Of a stretch of DNA of 64,000 nucleotides, positions 35,543-43,382 are shown piece by piece. This stretch comes from Bacteroidales bacterium (GTDB lineage Bacteria > Bacteroidota > Bacteroidia > Bacteroidales > Muribaculaceae), in the NCBI GenBank assembly GCA_003150235.1, contig QAMW01000003.1:182986-246985 (forward strand). The letters are read 5' to 3'. The notes beneath the pieces were generated by a model that was not told where the DNA came from, searched no databases, and worked only from the letters and a program-made list of their open reading frames with translations. Position 1 is the stretch's first letter, and each line of letters begins with the position of its first letter. A program made the translations under genes and the position numbers.

Positions 35543-35827
35543 CAAAGTCACTGACTTAAGGATTTTGCCCTGAAAGGGCAAAATAGGGTTAACCGCGGGT
35601 AGCCCCGAATGGGGCACCCGTGGCACACAAGCCTTACCAAACTATACAACCCTGAAACGGGTTGCATAAATATATGCTAATCAAGTAGCTATGCAACCCA
35701 CTTCGGGGTTGAGATACAGGGAGAGGGGCTCTTGGGCCACGGGTATGCCTTCGGCATTACCCGCGGTAAACGAGATGAATCCCCGCAAGGGGATTTACGA
35801 TTCATGCGCCTTAAGTTTGTGACTTTG
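35543..35827 (-). mobile_element. Multi-hairpin terminal-inverted-repeat element, copy 3 (inverted)
   Basis: A 285-bp copy in the opposite orientation to copies 1 and 2. The ends are CAAAGTCAC and GTGACTTTG: where copies 1 and 2 have CAATG/CATTG this copy has CAAAG/CTTTG, so both ends changed together. All six hairpins are present in reverse order. The flanks (GGGCTTGCTCCCA and TGGGAGCTCGCCC) look like split REP-like sequence, as around copy 2. It ends about 30 bp before the recA terminator. Confidence 0.75.
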
Positions 35828-35858
35828 TATGGGAGCTCGCCCGATGCATGAGGGCACA

Positions 35859-35894
35859 AAAATGGCTGCGTCAAGATTTTGCCACAGCCATTTT
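35859..35894 (-). terminator. recA terminator
   Basis: Stem AAAATGGCTG/CAGCCATTTT with a 16-nt loop, 18 bp past the recA stop. On the minus strand the stem ends in a short T-run. Confidence 0.7.
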
Positions 35895-35911
35895 ATAAGT
35901 TATACGAGGGA

Positions 35912-37096
35912 TTAATCCTCAGTCACGTCTTCCTCGATTGAGAAATCATCGGGAAATTCGCTGTCGGAAATATCGTCAAGCTGCTCTTCCTCAGCTGATT
36001 CTTCCTTTTCTTCAGGACTCTTTTTCAGTTTGGGCTTCTTTGAACCTCCCGCACTCTCGCCCGACTTGAGGGCTTCCATGATTTTTGCTTCCAGTTCGTC
36101 AGCAAGTTCGGGATTGTCGGCAAGCATACGCTTTGCCGCTACGCTGCCCTGGGCAAGTTTCGAACCGTCGTAGCTGAACCATGAGCCGCTTTTGTTGATG
36201 ATGCCAAGCTCTGTACCGAGGTCGAGGATTTCACCGGCACGTGAGATGCCCTCGCCAAACATGATGTCAAACTCGGCACGCTTGAATGGGGGCGCAACCT
36301 TATTTTTCACCACCTTGACCTTGGCGTGACGACCGAGCACATCCTCGCCATCTTTGATGGAGGTTGCGGCGCGGATATCGACGCGTACCGAAGCGTAGAA
36401 TTTCAGCGCGTTACCACCCGTGGTGGTCTCCGACGGACCAAACATCACACCGATTTTGTCGCGCAGCTGATTGATGAAGATGCAGCAGGTATTGGTGCGC
36501 GAGATTGTACCGGTGAGCTTACGCATAGCCTGCGACATCAGTCGCGCCTGCAGACCTACATTGCGGTCGCCCATGTCGCCGTCAATTTCGCTTTTAGGAG
36601 TGAGGGCGGCTACCGAGTCAACCACGATTATGTCGATTGCCGACGAGCGGATAAGCTGCTCGGTGATTTCAAGAGCCTGTTCGCCGTTATCGGGCTGCGC
36701 GATTAGCAGATTGTCGACATCCACGCCGAGCTTCTCGGCATAGAAGCGGTCAAATGCGTGTTCGGCATCGATGATGGCGGCGATTCCGCCACGTTTCTGC
36801 GCCTCGGCTATTGCATGAATGGCAAGAGTGGTCTTACCAGATGATTCCGGACCATATATTTCGGTGATACGTCCGCGCGGATATCCGCCCACGCCGAGCG
36901 CATAGTTAAGGCTTATCGAGCCGGTGGGTATCACGTCGATATCCTCCACGCGGTCATCGCCAAGCTTCATGATTGCGCCGCGCCCGTAGTTCTTCTCTAT
37001 CTTAGCCATCGCCTGAGCAAGTGCCTCATTTTTGGCTGCCTTAGGGTCGACAGGTGCCGCGCCTTTCTTTATAGCTGGTTTCTTAGGTTTTTCCAT
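35912..37096 (-). CDS. recA: Recombinase RecA
   Basis: A 394-residue strand-exchange ATPase. Walker A is GPESSGKTTLA (about residues 81-91); also seen are AIIDAEHAFD, IIVVDSVAALTPKSEIDGDMGD, FINQLRDKIGVMFG and ETTTGGNALKFYASVR (loop L2 and neighbours). The C-terminal ~55 residues are strongly acidic and Lys-rich (KKSPEEKEESAEEEQL), longer than in E. coli. The promoter box is at 37123-37130. No LexA-type operator was recognised. Confidence 0.98.
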   Translation of the reverse strand: MEKPKKPAIKKGAAPVDPKAAKNEALAQAMAKIEKNYGRGAIMKLGDDRVEDIDVIPTGSISLNYALGVGGYPRGRITEIYGPESSGKTTLAIHAIAEAQKRGGIAAIIDAEHAFDRFYAEKLGVDVDNLLIAQPDNGEQALEITEQLIRSSAIDIIVVDSVAALTPKSEIDGDMGDRNVGLQARLMSQAMRKLTGTISRTNTCCIFINQLRDKIGVMFGPSETTTGGNALKFYASVRVDIRAATSIKDGEDVLGRHAKVKVVKNKVAPPFKRAEFDIMFGEGISRAGEILDLGTELGIINKSGSWFSYDGSKLAQGSVAAKRMLADNPELADELEAKIMEALKSGESAGGSKKPKLKKSPEEKEESAEEEQLDDISDSEFPDDFSIEEDVTED

Positions 37097-37122
37097 GATT
37101 TCAGTCGTTTAAATGTTTTATG

Positions 37123-37130
37123 CAAAGATA
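37123..37130 (-). promoter_or_regulatory. -7 promoter box (TATCTTTG) for recA
   Basis: Exact TAnnTTTG on the minus strand, 26 bp before the recA ATG. No -33 box is evident. Confidence 0.6.
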
Positions 37131-37179
37131 ACTCCGAATCCATGCAGATTTGCGGCACAACCAAGTTAAAAAACAATAA

Positions 37180-37404
37180 AAGTTGTCAGCTGTCAGATTT
37201 CAGTTTTCAGATAAGACACAAAAAGACAGAAAATCAGAAGAGTTTTCAGATGGGGTCGTTAAGGTCACTAACGTCACTAAGGTCATTAAAGACCCGCTTC
37301 GCGATGACGACAACTGAACTCTGACGACTGACAATTCCCCTCTCTCTTTTGACCTTATGTCCTTCCGTATCTCTGAAAACTGACAGCTGATAACTGAAAA
37401 CTCA
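37180..37404. repeat. Composite repeat: inverted CAGTTNT heptads around a nonamer tract
   Basis: Forward heptads at 37180-37210 (AAGTTGT, CAGCTGT, CAGATTT, CAGTTTT) face reverse-strand heptads at 37311-37334 and 37370-37404 (units ending CTGA). Between them, 37255-37293 is a 9-nt repeat: GTCGTTAAG, GTCACTAAC, GTCACTAAG, GTCATTAAA. It fills the recA-cysE gap; nothing else is seen there except the cysE promoter. Confidence 0.65.
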
Positions 37405-37410
37405 AAATTG

Positions 37411-37442
37411 TTTGTCAGGTATAATAAAATTGGCTAATTTTG
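37411..37442 (+). promoter_or_regulatory. Full consensus promoter for the cysE operon
   Basis: TTTG at 37411-37414, 20-bp spacer, TAATTTTG at 37435-37442. The cysE ATG starts only 5 bp beyond the box, implying a leaderless or nearly leaderless mRNA. Confidence 0.8.
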
Positions 37443-37447
37443 CAGTA

Positions 37448-38371
37448 ATGTCAGGACTTAACCCCCATCACGAAGCTACGCTTCGGGAGGTTGTCGCCGA
37501 GCTTTCCGCCGGGGAAAACCTCGTTAATATATGCCCATCACAGTGGCGTGGCGAACCGCTGCCCTCGCAGCAAGCGGTCAAGGAAATCATTACTCTTTCG
37601 CGAGCCATAATCTTCCCGGGATTTTTCGGTGACAGCGACGTGACGCGTGAAAACCTGCTCTACTTCACGGGGCTATGGTCGGAGAAGCTCTATAAGCTGC
37701 TTGTCGACCAGATACATGCCGGGCTGTCAATGGATATATGTACGGAGGATGCGCCGGAATTTGCCGCCACCGAACGCCTCGCCGCCTCAAAGGCAGCGGC
37801 ATTCATGGCACGTCTGCCGGAGCTGCGCAGACTACTCAACGCCGATGTGCGCGCCACCTATTACGGCGACCCTGCGGCGACTTCAATCCAGGAGGTGATA
37901 TATTGCTATCCGGGCATACGCGCCATCTGCAACTACCGCATAGCCCACGAGCTTGTATTGCTCGACGTGCCGATCATACCGCGCATGATAAGCGAGGTGG
38001 CACATGGAGAGACGGGGGTTGACATACATCCCGCCGCAACGATAGGGGAGTCATTCACCATCGACCACGGCACCGGCATAGTGATAGGAGCCACGGCGAT
38101 AGTGGGCGACAACGTGAAGATATATCAGGGCGTGACACTCGGAGCGAAGAGCTTCGACCTCGACAAAGACGGCAACCCGGTCAAGGGAGAGCCGCGTCAC
38201 CCGATTATCGGCAACAATGTAATCATCTATTCCAACGCCTCCATACTCGGCAGAATCACCATCGGCGACAATGCGGTGATAGGGGGTAACATCTGGGTGA
38301 CGGAGAATGTAGCCGCCGGAGAAAGGCTCATACAGGCAAAAGCAAATAATGTATTAAGAATAAAACATTGA
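37448..38371 (+). CDS. cysE: Serine O-acetyltransferase
   Basis: 307 residues, first step of cysteine synthesis from serine. The N-terminal helical domain precedes a left-handed beta-helix of hexapeptide repeats (VDIHPAATIGESFTIDHGTGIVIGATAIVGDNVKIYQGVTLGAKS), which includes the catalytic His-Asp pair region; the tail is NVLRIKH. The longer frame to a TTG at 37412 would run through the promoter, so the ATG at 37448 is used. The stop overlaps the next start (TGATG). Confidence 0.94.
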   Translation: MSGLNPHHEATLREVVAELSAGENLVNICPSQWRGEPLPSQQAVKEIITLSRAIIFPGFFGDSDVTRENLLYFTGLWSEKLYKLLVDQIHAGLSMDICTEDAPEFAATERLAASKAAAFMARLPELRRLLNADVRATYYGDPAATSIQEVIYCYPGIRAICNYRIAHELVLLDVPIIPRMISEVAHGETGVDIHPAATIGESFTIDHGTGIVIGATAIVGDNVKIYQGVTLGAKSFDLDKDGNPVKGEPRHPIIGNNVIIYSNASILGRITIGDNAVIGGNIWVTENVAAGERLIQAKANNVLRIKH

Positions 38372-40056
38372 TGGAAACGGAAACTTACGAAATGGTAGCA
38401 AAGACCTTCCAGGGTCTTGAAGATGTACTTGCCGACGAACTGCGGGCACTCGGGGCACAGAATGTGACCCCCGGGCGACGTATGGTGGCGTTTGAAGGCG
38501 ACAAAGAGCTCATGTACAGGGCAAATCTCAGCTGTCGCACGGCGTTGCGCATACTGAAACCGATTGTTAAGTTTACCGCCGGAGACCCCGACACGCTCTA
38601 CGAGATGACCAAGGAATATGACTGGAGCACACTGCTCAGCCCCGACAAGACATTCTCGATAGACTCGGTCGTCAACTCCGAACTGTTTAACCACTCGCGT
38701 TATGTGACTTACCGCGTCAAAGACGGCATAGTAGATTTCTTCAAGGACCGATACGGCGCCGACAAGCGCCCCGGCGTAAGGCTTCAGGATGCCGACGTGA
38801 TGATTAACGTGCATATCGACGGCAACCGTGTGACGCTGTCGCTCGACTCTTCGGGCGAGTCGCTTCACAAGCGCGGCTACCGCGTGGCGCAGACCGAAGC
38901 CCCCATCAATGAAGTGCTCGCTGCCGGTATACTCATGAAGGCGGGATATGACGGGAGCTGCCCGCTCGTAGACCCGATGTGCGGTTCCGGCACATTCCTC
39001 ATCGAAGCCGCGCTTATAGCCGCCAACATCAATCCCGGAGTCTACCGCCGTAATTTCGCTTTCGAACAGTGGAAGGATTTCGACGAGGAGCTTTTCGAGA
39101 GCCTTTACAACGATGACAGCAACGAGCGCGACCCCGAATTCAAGATATACGGCGCTGACATCTCCCCCAAGGCAATCGCCATCGCCGAGAAAAACATCAA
39201 GCAGGCAGGCGTGGGCAAATATATCGACCTTGAGATAAAACCTCTGTCGAAGTGGGAGGAAGCACCCGCCGACGGCATACTCGTCACCAATCCTCCTTAC
39301 GGAGAGCGCATCTCGGTCGACGACATGGACGGTCTATACGAGATGATAGGCAACAAGCTCAAGAAGGTGTTCAAGGGCTATCACGCATGGATAATCGGCT
39401 ATCAGGACGACTATTTCAAGAAGATAGGGCTTGCCCCGTCGCAGAAGCTCCCGATGCTCAACGGCTCGCTGGAGTGTGAACTTCGCGAGTATGTAATCTT
39501 CGAGGGCGACTACAAGAGCTTCCGCCGCGAAGGCAACACGCTCCACACACGTCAGGAAGACCGCGAAGAGCGCGGAAAGAAAAAAGATTTCCGCCGCATG
39601 AGCGACGAGGAATGGCGCAGCACGGCGCGCAAAAAAGGATTCGGCGGCAAAGACGGCGACCGCGAGGACAAACGACGCGGCGGCGACTTCAAGAAGAAGC
39701 GTTCGGCACTTGAAGAAAAATACAAGGCTAAGCCGGTAGGAAAAGCGCGCCGTCAGGAACGCGAGGAGCGCGAGTCACGCTTCCGCGACGATCACCGCAA
39801 GGAGTTCCGTCCGGAAAGAGGCAGGAAGAAAGATTTCCGTAACGAACCCCGTAAAGAGTTTACCCGCGACAACAACCGTAACTCTACCCGTGACAACGCG
39901 CCTGAAACCGTGTCGGAAAACCCGCTCGCAGTGCGCCGCAACGAGAAAGCGCTGAAAATGATACAGGGCAAGCAACCGAGTATTCCCGTAATGCGCTCGC
40001 GCAAAGGCTGGAAACGCGGCGATGAGGGCAACACGGGCAATACCACCAACGAATAA
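38371..40056 (+). CDS. THUMP-domain 23S rRNA guanine-N2 methyltransferase (RlmL-like) with basic tail
   Basis: 561 residues. The N-terminal THUMP domain (to about 160) precedes a class I methylase with SAM motif DPMCGSGTFLIEAALIAANI (about 205) and catalytic NPPYGER (about 309). This is the RlmL N-terminal type that makes m2G2445. The last ~170 residues are a highly charged Lys/Arg/Glu/Asp tail (ERGKKKDFRRMSDEEW, DRREDKRR-like stretches), probably disordered and RNA-binding. It lacks the RlmK half found in E. coli. It sits between cysE (overlap) and purD (23-bp gap). Confidence 0.9.
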   Translation: METETYEMVAKTFQGLEDVLADELRALGAQNVTPGRRMVAFEGDKELMYRANLSCRTALRILKPIVKFTAGDPDTLYEMTKEYDWSTLLSPDKTFSIDSVVNSELFNHSRYVTYRVKDGIVDFFKDRYGADKRPGVRLQDADVMINVHIDGNRVTLSLDSSGESLHKRGYRVAQTEAPINEVLAAGILMKAGYDGSCPLVDPMCGSGTFLIEAALIAANINPGVYRRNFAFEQWKDFDEELFESLYNDDSNERDPEFKIYGADISPKAIAIAEKNIKQAGVGKYIDLEIKPLSKWEEAPADGILVTNPPYGERISVDDMDGLYEMIGNKLKKVFKGYHAWIIGYQDDYFKKIGLAPSQKLPMLNGSLECELREYVIFEGDYKSFRREGNTLHTRQEDREERGKKKDFRRMSDEEWRSTARKKGFGGKDGDREDKRRGGDFKKKRSALEEKYKAKPVGKARRQEREERESRFRDDHRKEFRPERGRKKDFRNEPRKEFTRDNNRNSTRDNAPETVSENPLAVRRNEKALKMIQGKQPSIPVMRSRKGWKRGDEGNTGNTTNE

Positions 40057-40079
40057 ACCAATCAACCATAATTACAGAC

Positions 40080-41372
40080 ATGAGTGCTTATAACATTCTC
40101 CTTCTTGGATCCGGTGGCCGTGAGTCGGCACTGGCGTGGAAAATCAACCAGAGTCAATCGCTGCGCAAGCTGTTCATAGCTCCCGGCAATGGCGGCACAT
40201 CGCAATATGGTACCAACGTCGACCTTTCACCGCTTGATTTCCCCGCAGTGGAACAATTCGTGAAAGACAACGACGTGAAAATGATTGTGGTAGGCAACGA
40301 GGATCCGCTCGTAAACGGCATCTATGACTATTTCAAGGATAGCGGCATCACCGTGGTAGGACCAAGCAAGGCAGGCGCGGCGCTCGAAGGGAGCAAGGAC
40401 TTTGCGAAGCGCTTCATGGAACGTCACAATATACCTACGGCACGTTACCGCAGCTTCTGCGCCGACACCATCGAGGAAGGCTACAAATTTCTCGAGACAC
40501 TCAATCCTCCATACGTGCTCAAAGCCGACGGTCTTGCCGCCGGAAAAGGCGTATTGATAATTCCTGACCTCAACGAGGCTAAAAAATCGCTTAAAGAGAT
40601 GCTTTCGGGCATGTTTGGCAAGTCATCGGCAACTGTTGTAATCGAGGAATTTCTTTCAGGCATCGAGTGTTCCGTATTTGTACTTACCGACGGCAAGGAT
40701 TACCGTGTGCTGCCGGTAGCTAAGGATTATAAGCGCATAGGCGAAGGCGATACCGGGCCAAATACAGGAGGAATGGGAGCGGTAAGCCCCGTGCCGTTTG
40801 CCGATGAGACATTCATGGAAAAGGTGCGCACCCGTATCATCGAGCCAACTGTCAAAGGACTTGCCGAAGAGGGTATCACTTACCGCGGCTTCATATTCTT
40901 GGGTCTTATCAACGTAGGTGGAGAGCCTATGGTGATTGAATACAACGTGAGAATGGGCGACCCCGAGACCGAGGCTGTCATGCTACGCATAGAGAGCGAT
41001 CTCGTGGAGCTTATGGAAGCTGCCGCCAACGGCAATCTCGGTGACAAGCCCATGATAATCGACCCGCGCACCGCCGTGACCGTGATGATGGTATCGGGCG
41101 GCTATCCCGGTGAATACCGCAAAGGCATGATTATCGAGGGACTTGACGATGTACGCGACAGCATAGTGTTCCACGCCGGGACAAAGCAGGGAGCGGGCGA
41201 CCGTGTGCTGACATCAGGCGGCAGGGTACTGTCGGTAAGCTCTTACGGCAAGGATATCGAGTCGGCGCTTGCCCGCAGTTACGACAGCATAAAACTGATA
41301 AACTTTGACGGAAAATATTTCCGCCGCGACATAGGCCGTGATCTCATGGCTCTACTTGACGACAAAAAGTAG
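40080..41372 (+). CDS. purD: Phosphoribosylamine-glycine ligase
   Basis: A 430-residue ATP-grasp enzyme, second step of purine synthesis. Seen: NILLLGSGGRESALAWK, FIAPGNGGT, VLKADGLAAGKGV, EEFLSGIECSVFVLTDG, GDTGPNTGGMGAVSPVPF, and the terminal SYDSIKLINFDGKYFRRDIG. The TAG stop shares one base with the GTG start of the next gene. Confidence 0.97.
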   Translation: MSAYNILLLGSGGRESALAWKINQSQSLRKLFIAPGNGGTSQYGTNVDLSPLDFPAVEQFVKDNDVKMIVVGNEDPLVNGIYDYFKDSGITVVGPSKAGAALEGSKDFAKRFMERHNIPTARYRSFCADTIEEGYKFLETLNPPYVLKADGLAAGKGVLIIPDLNEAKKSLKEMLSGMFGKSSATVVIEEFLSGIECSVFVLTDGKDYRVLPVAKDYKRIGEGDTGPNTGGMGAVSPVPFADETFMEKVRTRIIEPTVKGLAEEGITYRGFIFLGLINVGGEPMVIEYNVRMGDPETEAVMLRIESDLVELMEAAANGNLGDKPMIIDPRTAVTVMMVSGGYPGEYRKGMIIEGLDDVRDSIVFHAGTKQGAGDRVLTSGGRVLSVSSYGKDIESALARSYDSIKLINFDGKYFRRDIGRDLMALLDDKK

Positions 41373-42352
41373 TGAAAGAGCAAGAGCTTACACGACTGTT
41401 ACATTCCCGCTACGGTTTCATGCTGATGCTGCTCGTGTCAGTGACAGGAACCGTGGCGGCATGGTTTATGGGCGATGTAGTCCACGTGGCAGGCAACAGC
41501 GGCTTCGGGCTGCCGTCGGCTAACGAATGGATTTCCGACAACGCCCTGTCGCTTGCCGTTAGTCTCGGACTTAATATCGTCATCTCTTTCCTGCTCCTCT
41601 ACATTAACCGGCGCTTCAACATCATACGCTCTGTGTCGATGCTCTTCGCCGGGATGTTTCTTGTCATGCAGGCAGGACAACCGTCGCTGATGGGACAGCT
41701 CTATGACGGGTCGGTGATGTGTTTTCTCATCCTGCTCGCCATAATACCGTTTTTCTCCACCTTTCAGCGTCCCGACCGCACGCGGCGCATATTCCTGTCA
41801 TTTTTCCTTATCAGCTTCGGCTCGCTCACCGGATATGCCTACGCGGTGTATCTGATTGTATTCCTCATCGGATGCTTCCAGATGCAGTGCCTCACTTTCA
41901 AGGGACTCCTCGCAGCGGCTACCGGCATATTCACCCCTTACTGGATACTCTGGGGCTTCGGCATAATCAGCCTGTCATCGTTCAGGATGCCGGAATTTAT
42001 CAATATATTTGACGCGCTCGAAGGTCACGACCTCGCACAGATTGTCGTGTACACCAGCGTCAACCTCATCCTGGGTGTCGGGTTCGGAATATTCAACATG
42101 ATAAAAATATACAGCTACAACGGCAGGGCGAGAGCTTACAACGGTTTCTGGATTATCCTTACAATAATCACAACGCTCTTTGTAGTAATTGATTATACCA
42201 ATCTTATAATATATCTGCCCATATTGAACTGCTGCACGGCAATCCAGATAGGACATTTCTTCACAATCAATAACACACGGCGAACATATATACCTATCTG
42301 TTGTATATATGTAATATATATCGCACTTTACATCTGGAGCATAACATTATGA
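41372..42352 (+). CDS. Polytopic membrane protein of unknown function
   Basis: 326 residues with about eight predicted membrane helices (for example 15-35, 58-77, 84-99, 109-126, 137-170, 180-202, 225-245, 255-280) and no recognised catalytic motif. The start is a GTG whose G is the last base of the purD stop, and its own stop overlaps the pdxB ATG by 4 bp, so it is translated as part of this operon. I do not recognise the family; the linkage to purD and pdxB does not by itself give a role. Confidence 0.75.
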   Translation: MKEQELTRLLHSRYGFMLMLLVSVTGTVAAWFMGDVVHVAGNSGFGLPSANEWISDNALSLAVSLGLNIVISFLLLYINRRFNIIRSVSMLFAGMFLVMQAGQPSLMGQLYDGSVMCFLILLAIIPFFSTFQRPDRTRRIFLSFFLISFGSLTGYAYAVYLIVFLIGCFQMQCLTFKGLLAAATGIFTPYWILWGFGIISLSSFRMPEFINIFDALEGHDLAQIVVYTSVNLILGVGFGIFNMIKIYSYNGRARAYNGFWIILTIITTLFVVIDYTNLIIYLPILNCCTAIQIGHFFTINNTRRTYIPICCIYVIYIALYIWSITL

Positions 42353-43347
42353 AAATAATAATCGAGAAAAACATACCCTTCATAAAAGGTATGCTTGACA
42401 ATGTGGCGGAGGTAAGCTATATGGCACCCGATGAAATCAATGCCGCAGCGATGCGCGACGCCGATGCCCTCGTGACGCGCACACGCACACGATGTGACGC
42501 ATCGCTGCTTGACGGGTCAAAATGCCGTTTTATCGCCACTGCAACGATAGGCACCGACCATATAGACCTTGATTATTGCCGCAGTCACGGAATCACGGTA
42601 AAAAACGCTCCCGGGTGCAACGCCCCCGCCGTGGCGCAATATGTGTTTGCTGTCATAGCAAAGCTGAGAGGACTCGATACCGGATTTACCCTCGGTGTGG
42701 TGGGAGCCGGACATGTAGGGTCTATCATAGTTGACTGGGCAAAAGGGATGGGGATAAAAACACTTGTATGCGACCCTCCGAGAGCCGATGCCGAAGGGAA
42801 AGAGGGATTTACCGATATTGAAGAGATAGCGCGGAAATGTGATGTCATTACATTTCACACTCCCATGACACGTGACGGCAAGTATCCTACATTTCATCTG
42901 CTCGAATGCAATCTCGTCGACAAGATGGAGCGCAAGCCGCTTATAATAAACAGTGCCCGCGGACCGGTAACCGATACACAGGCACTGCTATATGGATTAC
43001 ATAGCGGAAAGATAGGTTGCGCGGCTATCGATTGCTGGGAAAACGAGCCGGGCATATCACCCGAACTGCTCGACCTCGCAGCTGTCGCCACCCCACACAT
43101 CGCGGGATATTCACGCGAGGGCAAGATACGCGCCACCCGCATGTCGCTCGACTCCCTGACCTCCCACTTTGGATTACCGAAAGTGGAGATGGCTGAAAAA
43201 GTGCCGGAAGGAGCCACTACCTGTGTCACTCTCGCTTCAGTGGCGTCAAGCTACAATCCGCTTGACGATACAGAAGCCTTGAAGTCGTCGCCTGAATCAT
43301 TCGAGAAGCTGCGCAACACCTACAATTACCGCGATGAAGCGCGTTGA
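42349..43347 (+). CDS. pdxB: 4-phosphoerythronate dehydrogenase
   Basis: A 332-residue D-2-hydroxyacid dehydrogenase for pyridoxal phosphate synthesis. Opening KIIIEKNIPFIKGML, substrate region TATIGTDHIDLDYC, GCNAPAVAQYVF, Rossmann loop GVVGAGHVGSIIVDWAKGMG, and the catalytic triad parts INSARGPVTD, CWENEPG and TPHIAGYS, which set it apart from SerA. The ATG at 42349 overlaps the previous stop (ATGA). It complements pdxJ at 25321. Confidence 0.93.
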   Translation: MKIIIEKNIPFIKGMLDNVAEVSYMAPDEINAAAMRDADALVTRTRTRCDASLLDGSKCRFIATATIGTDHIDLDYCRSHGITVKNAPGCNAPAVAQYVFAVIAKLRGLDTGFTLGVVGAGHVGSIIVDWAKGMGIKTLVCDPPRADAEGKEGFTDIEEIARKCDVITFHTPMTRDGKYPTFHLLECNLVDKMERKPLIINSARGPVTDTQALLYGLHSGKIGCAAIDCWENEPGISPELLDLAAVATPHIAGYSREGKIRATRMSLDSLTSHFGLPKVEMAEKVPEGATTCVTLASVASSYNPLDDTEALKSSPESFEKLRNTYNYRDEAR

Positions 43348-43382
43348 TTGAATATTACAATTACCGCGATAAGACGCGGTGA

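Noticed and set aside
35363..35626. 87-codon frame over the 32-bp triplication
   Set aside because: Peptide is made of the repeat and part of the multi-hairpin element; not a plausible protein.
37412..37447. Upstream TTG start for cysE
   Set aside because: It would place the start in the -33/-7 promoter; the ATG at 37448 fits the protein family better.
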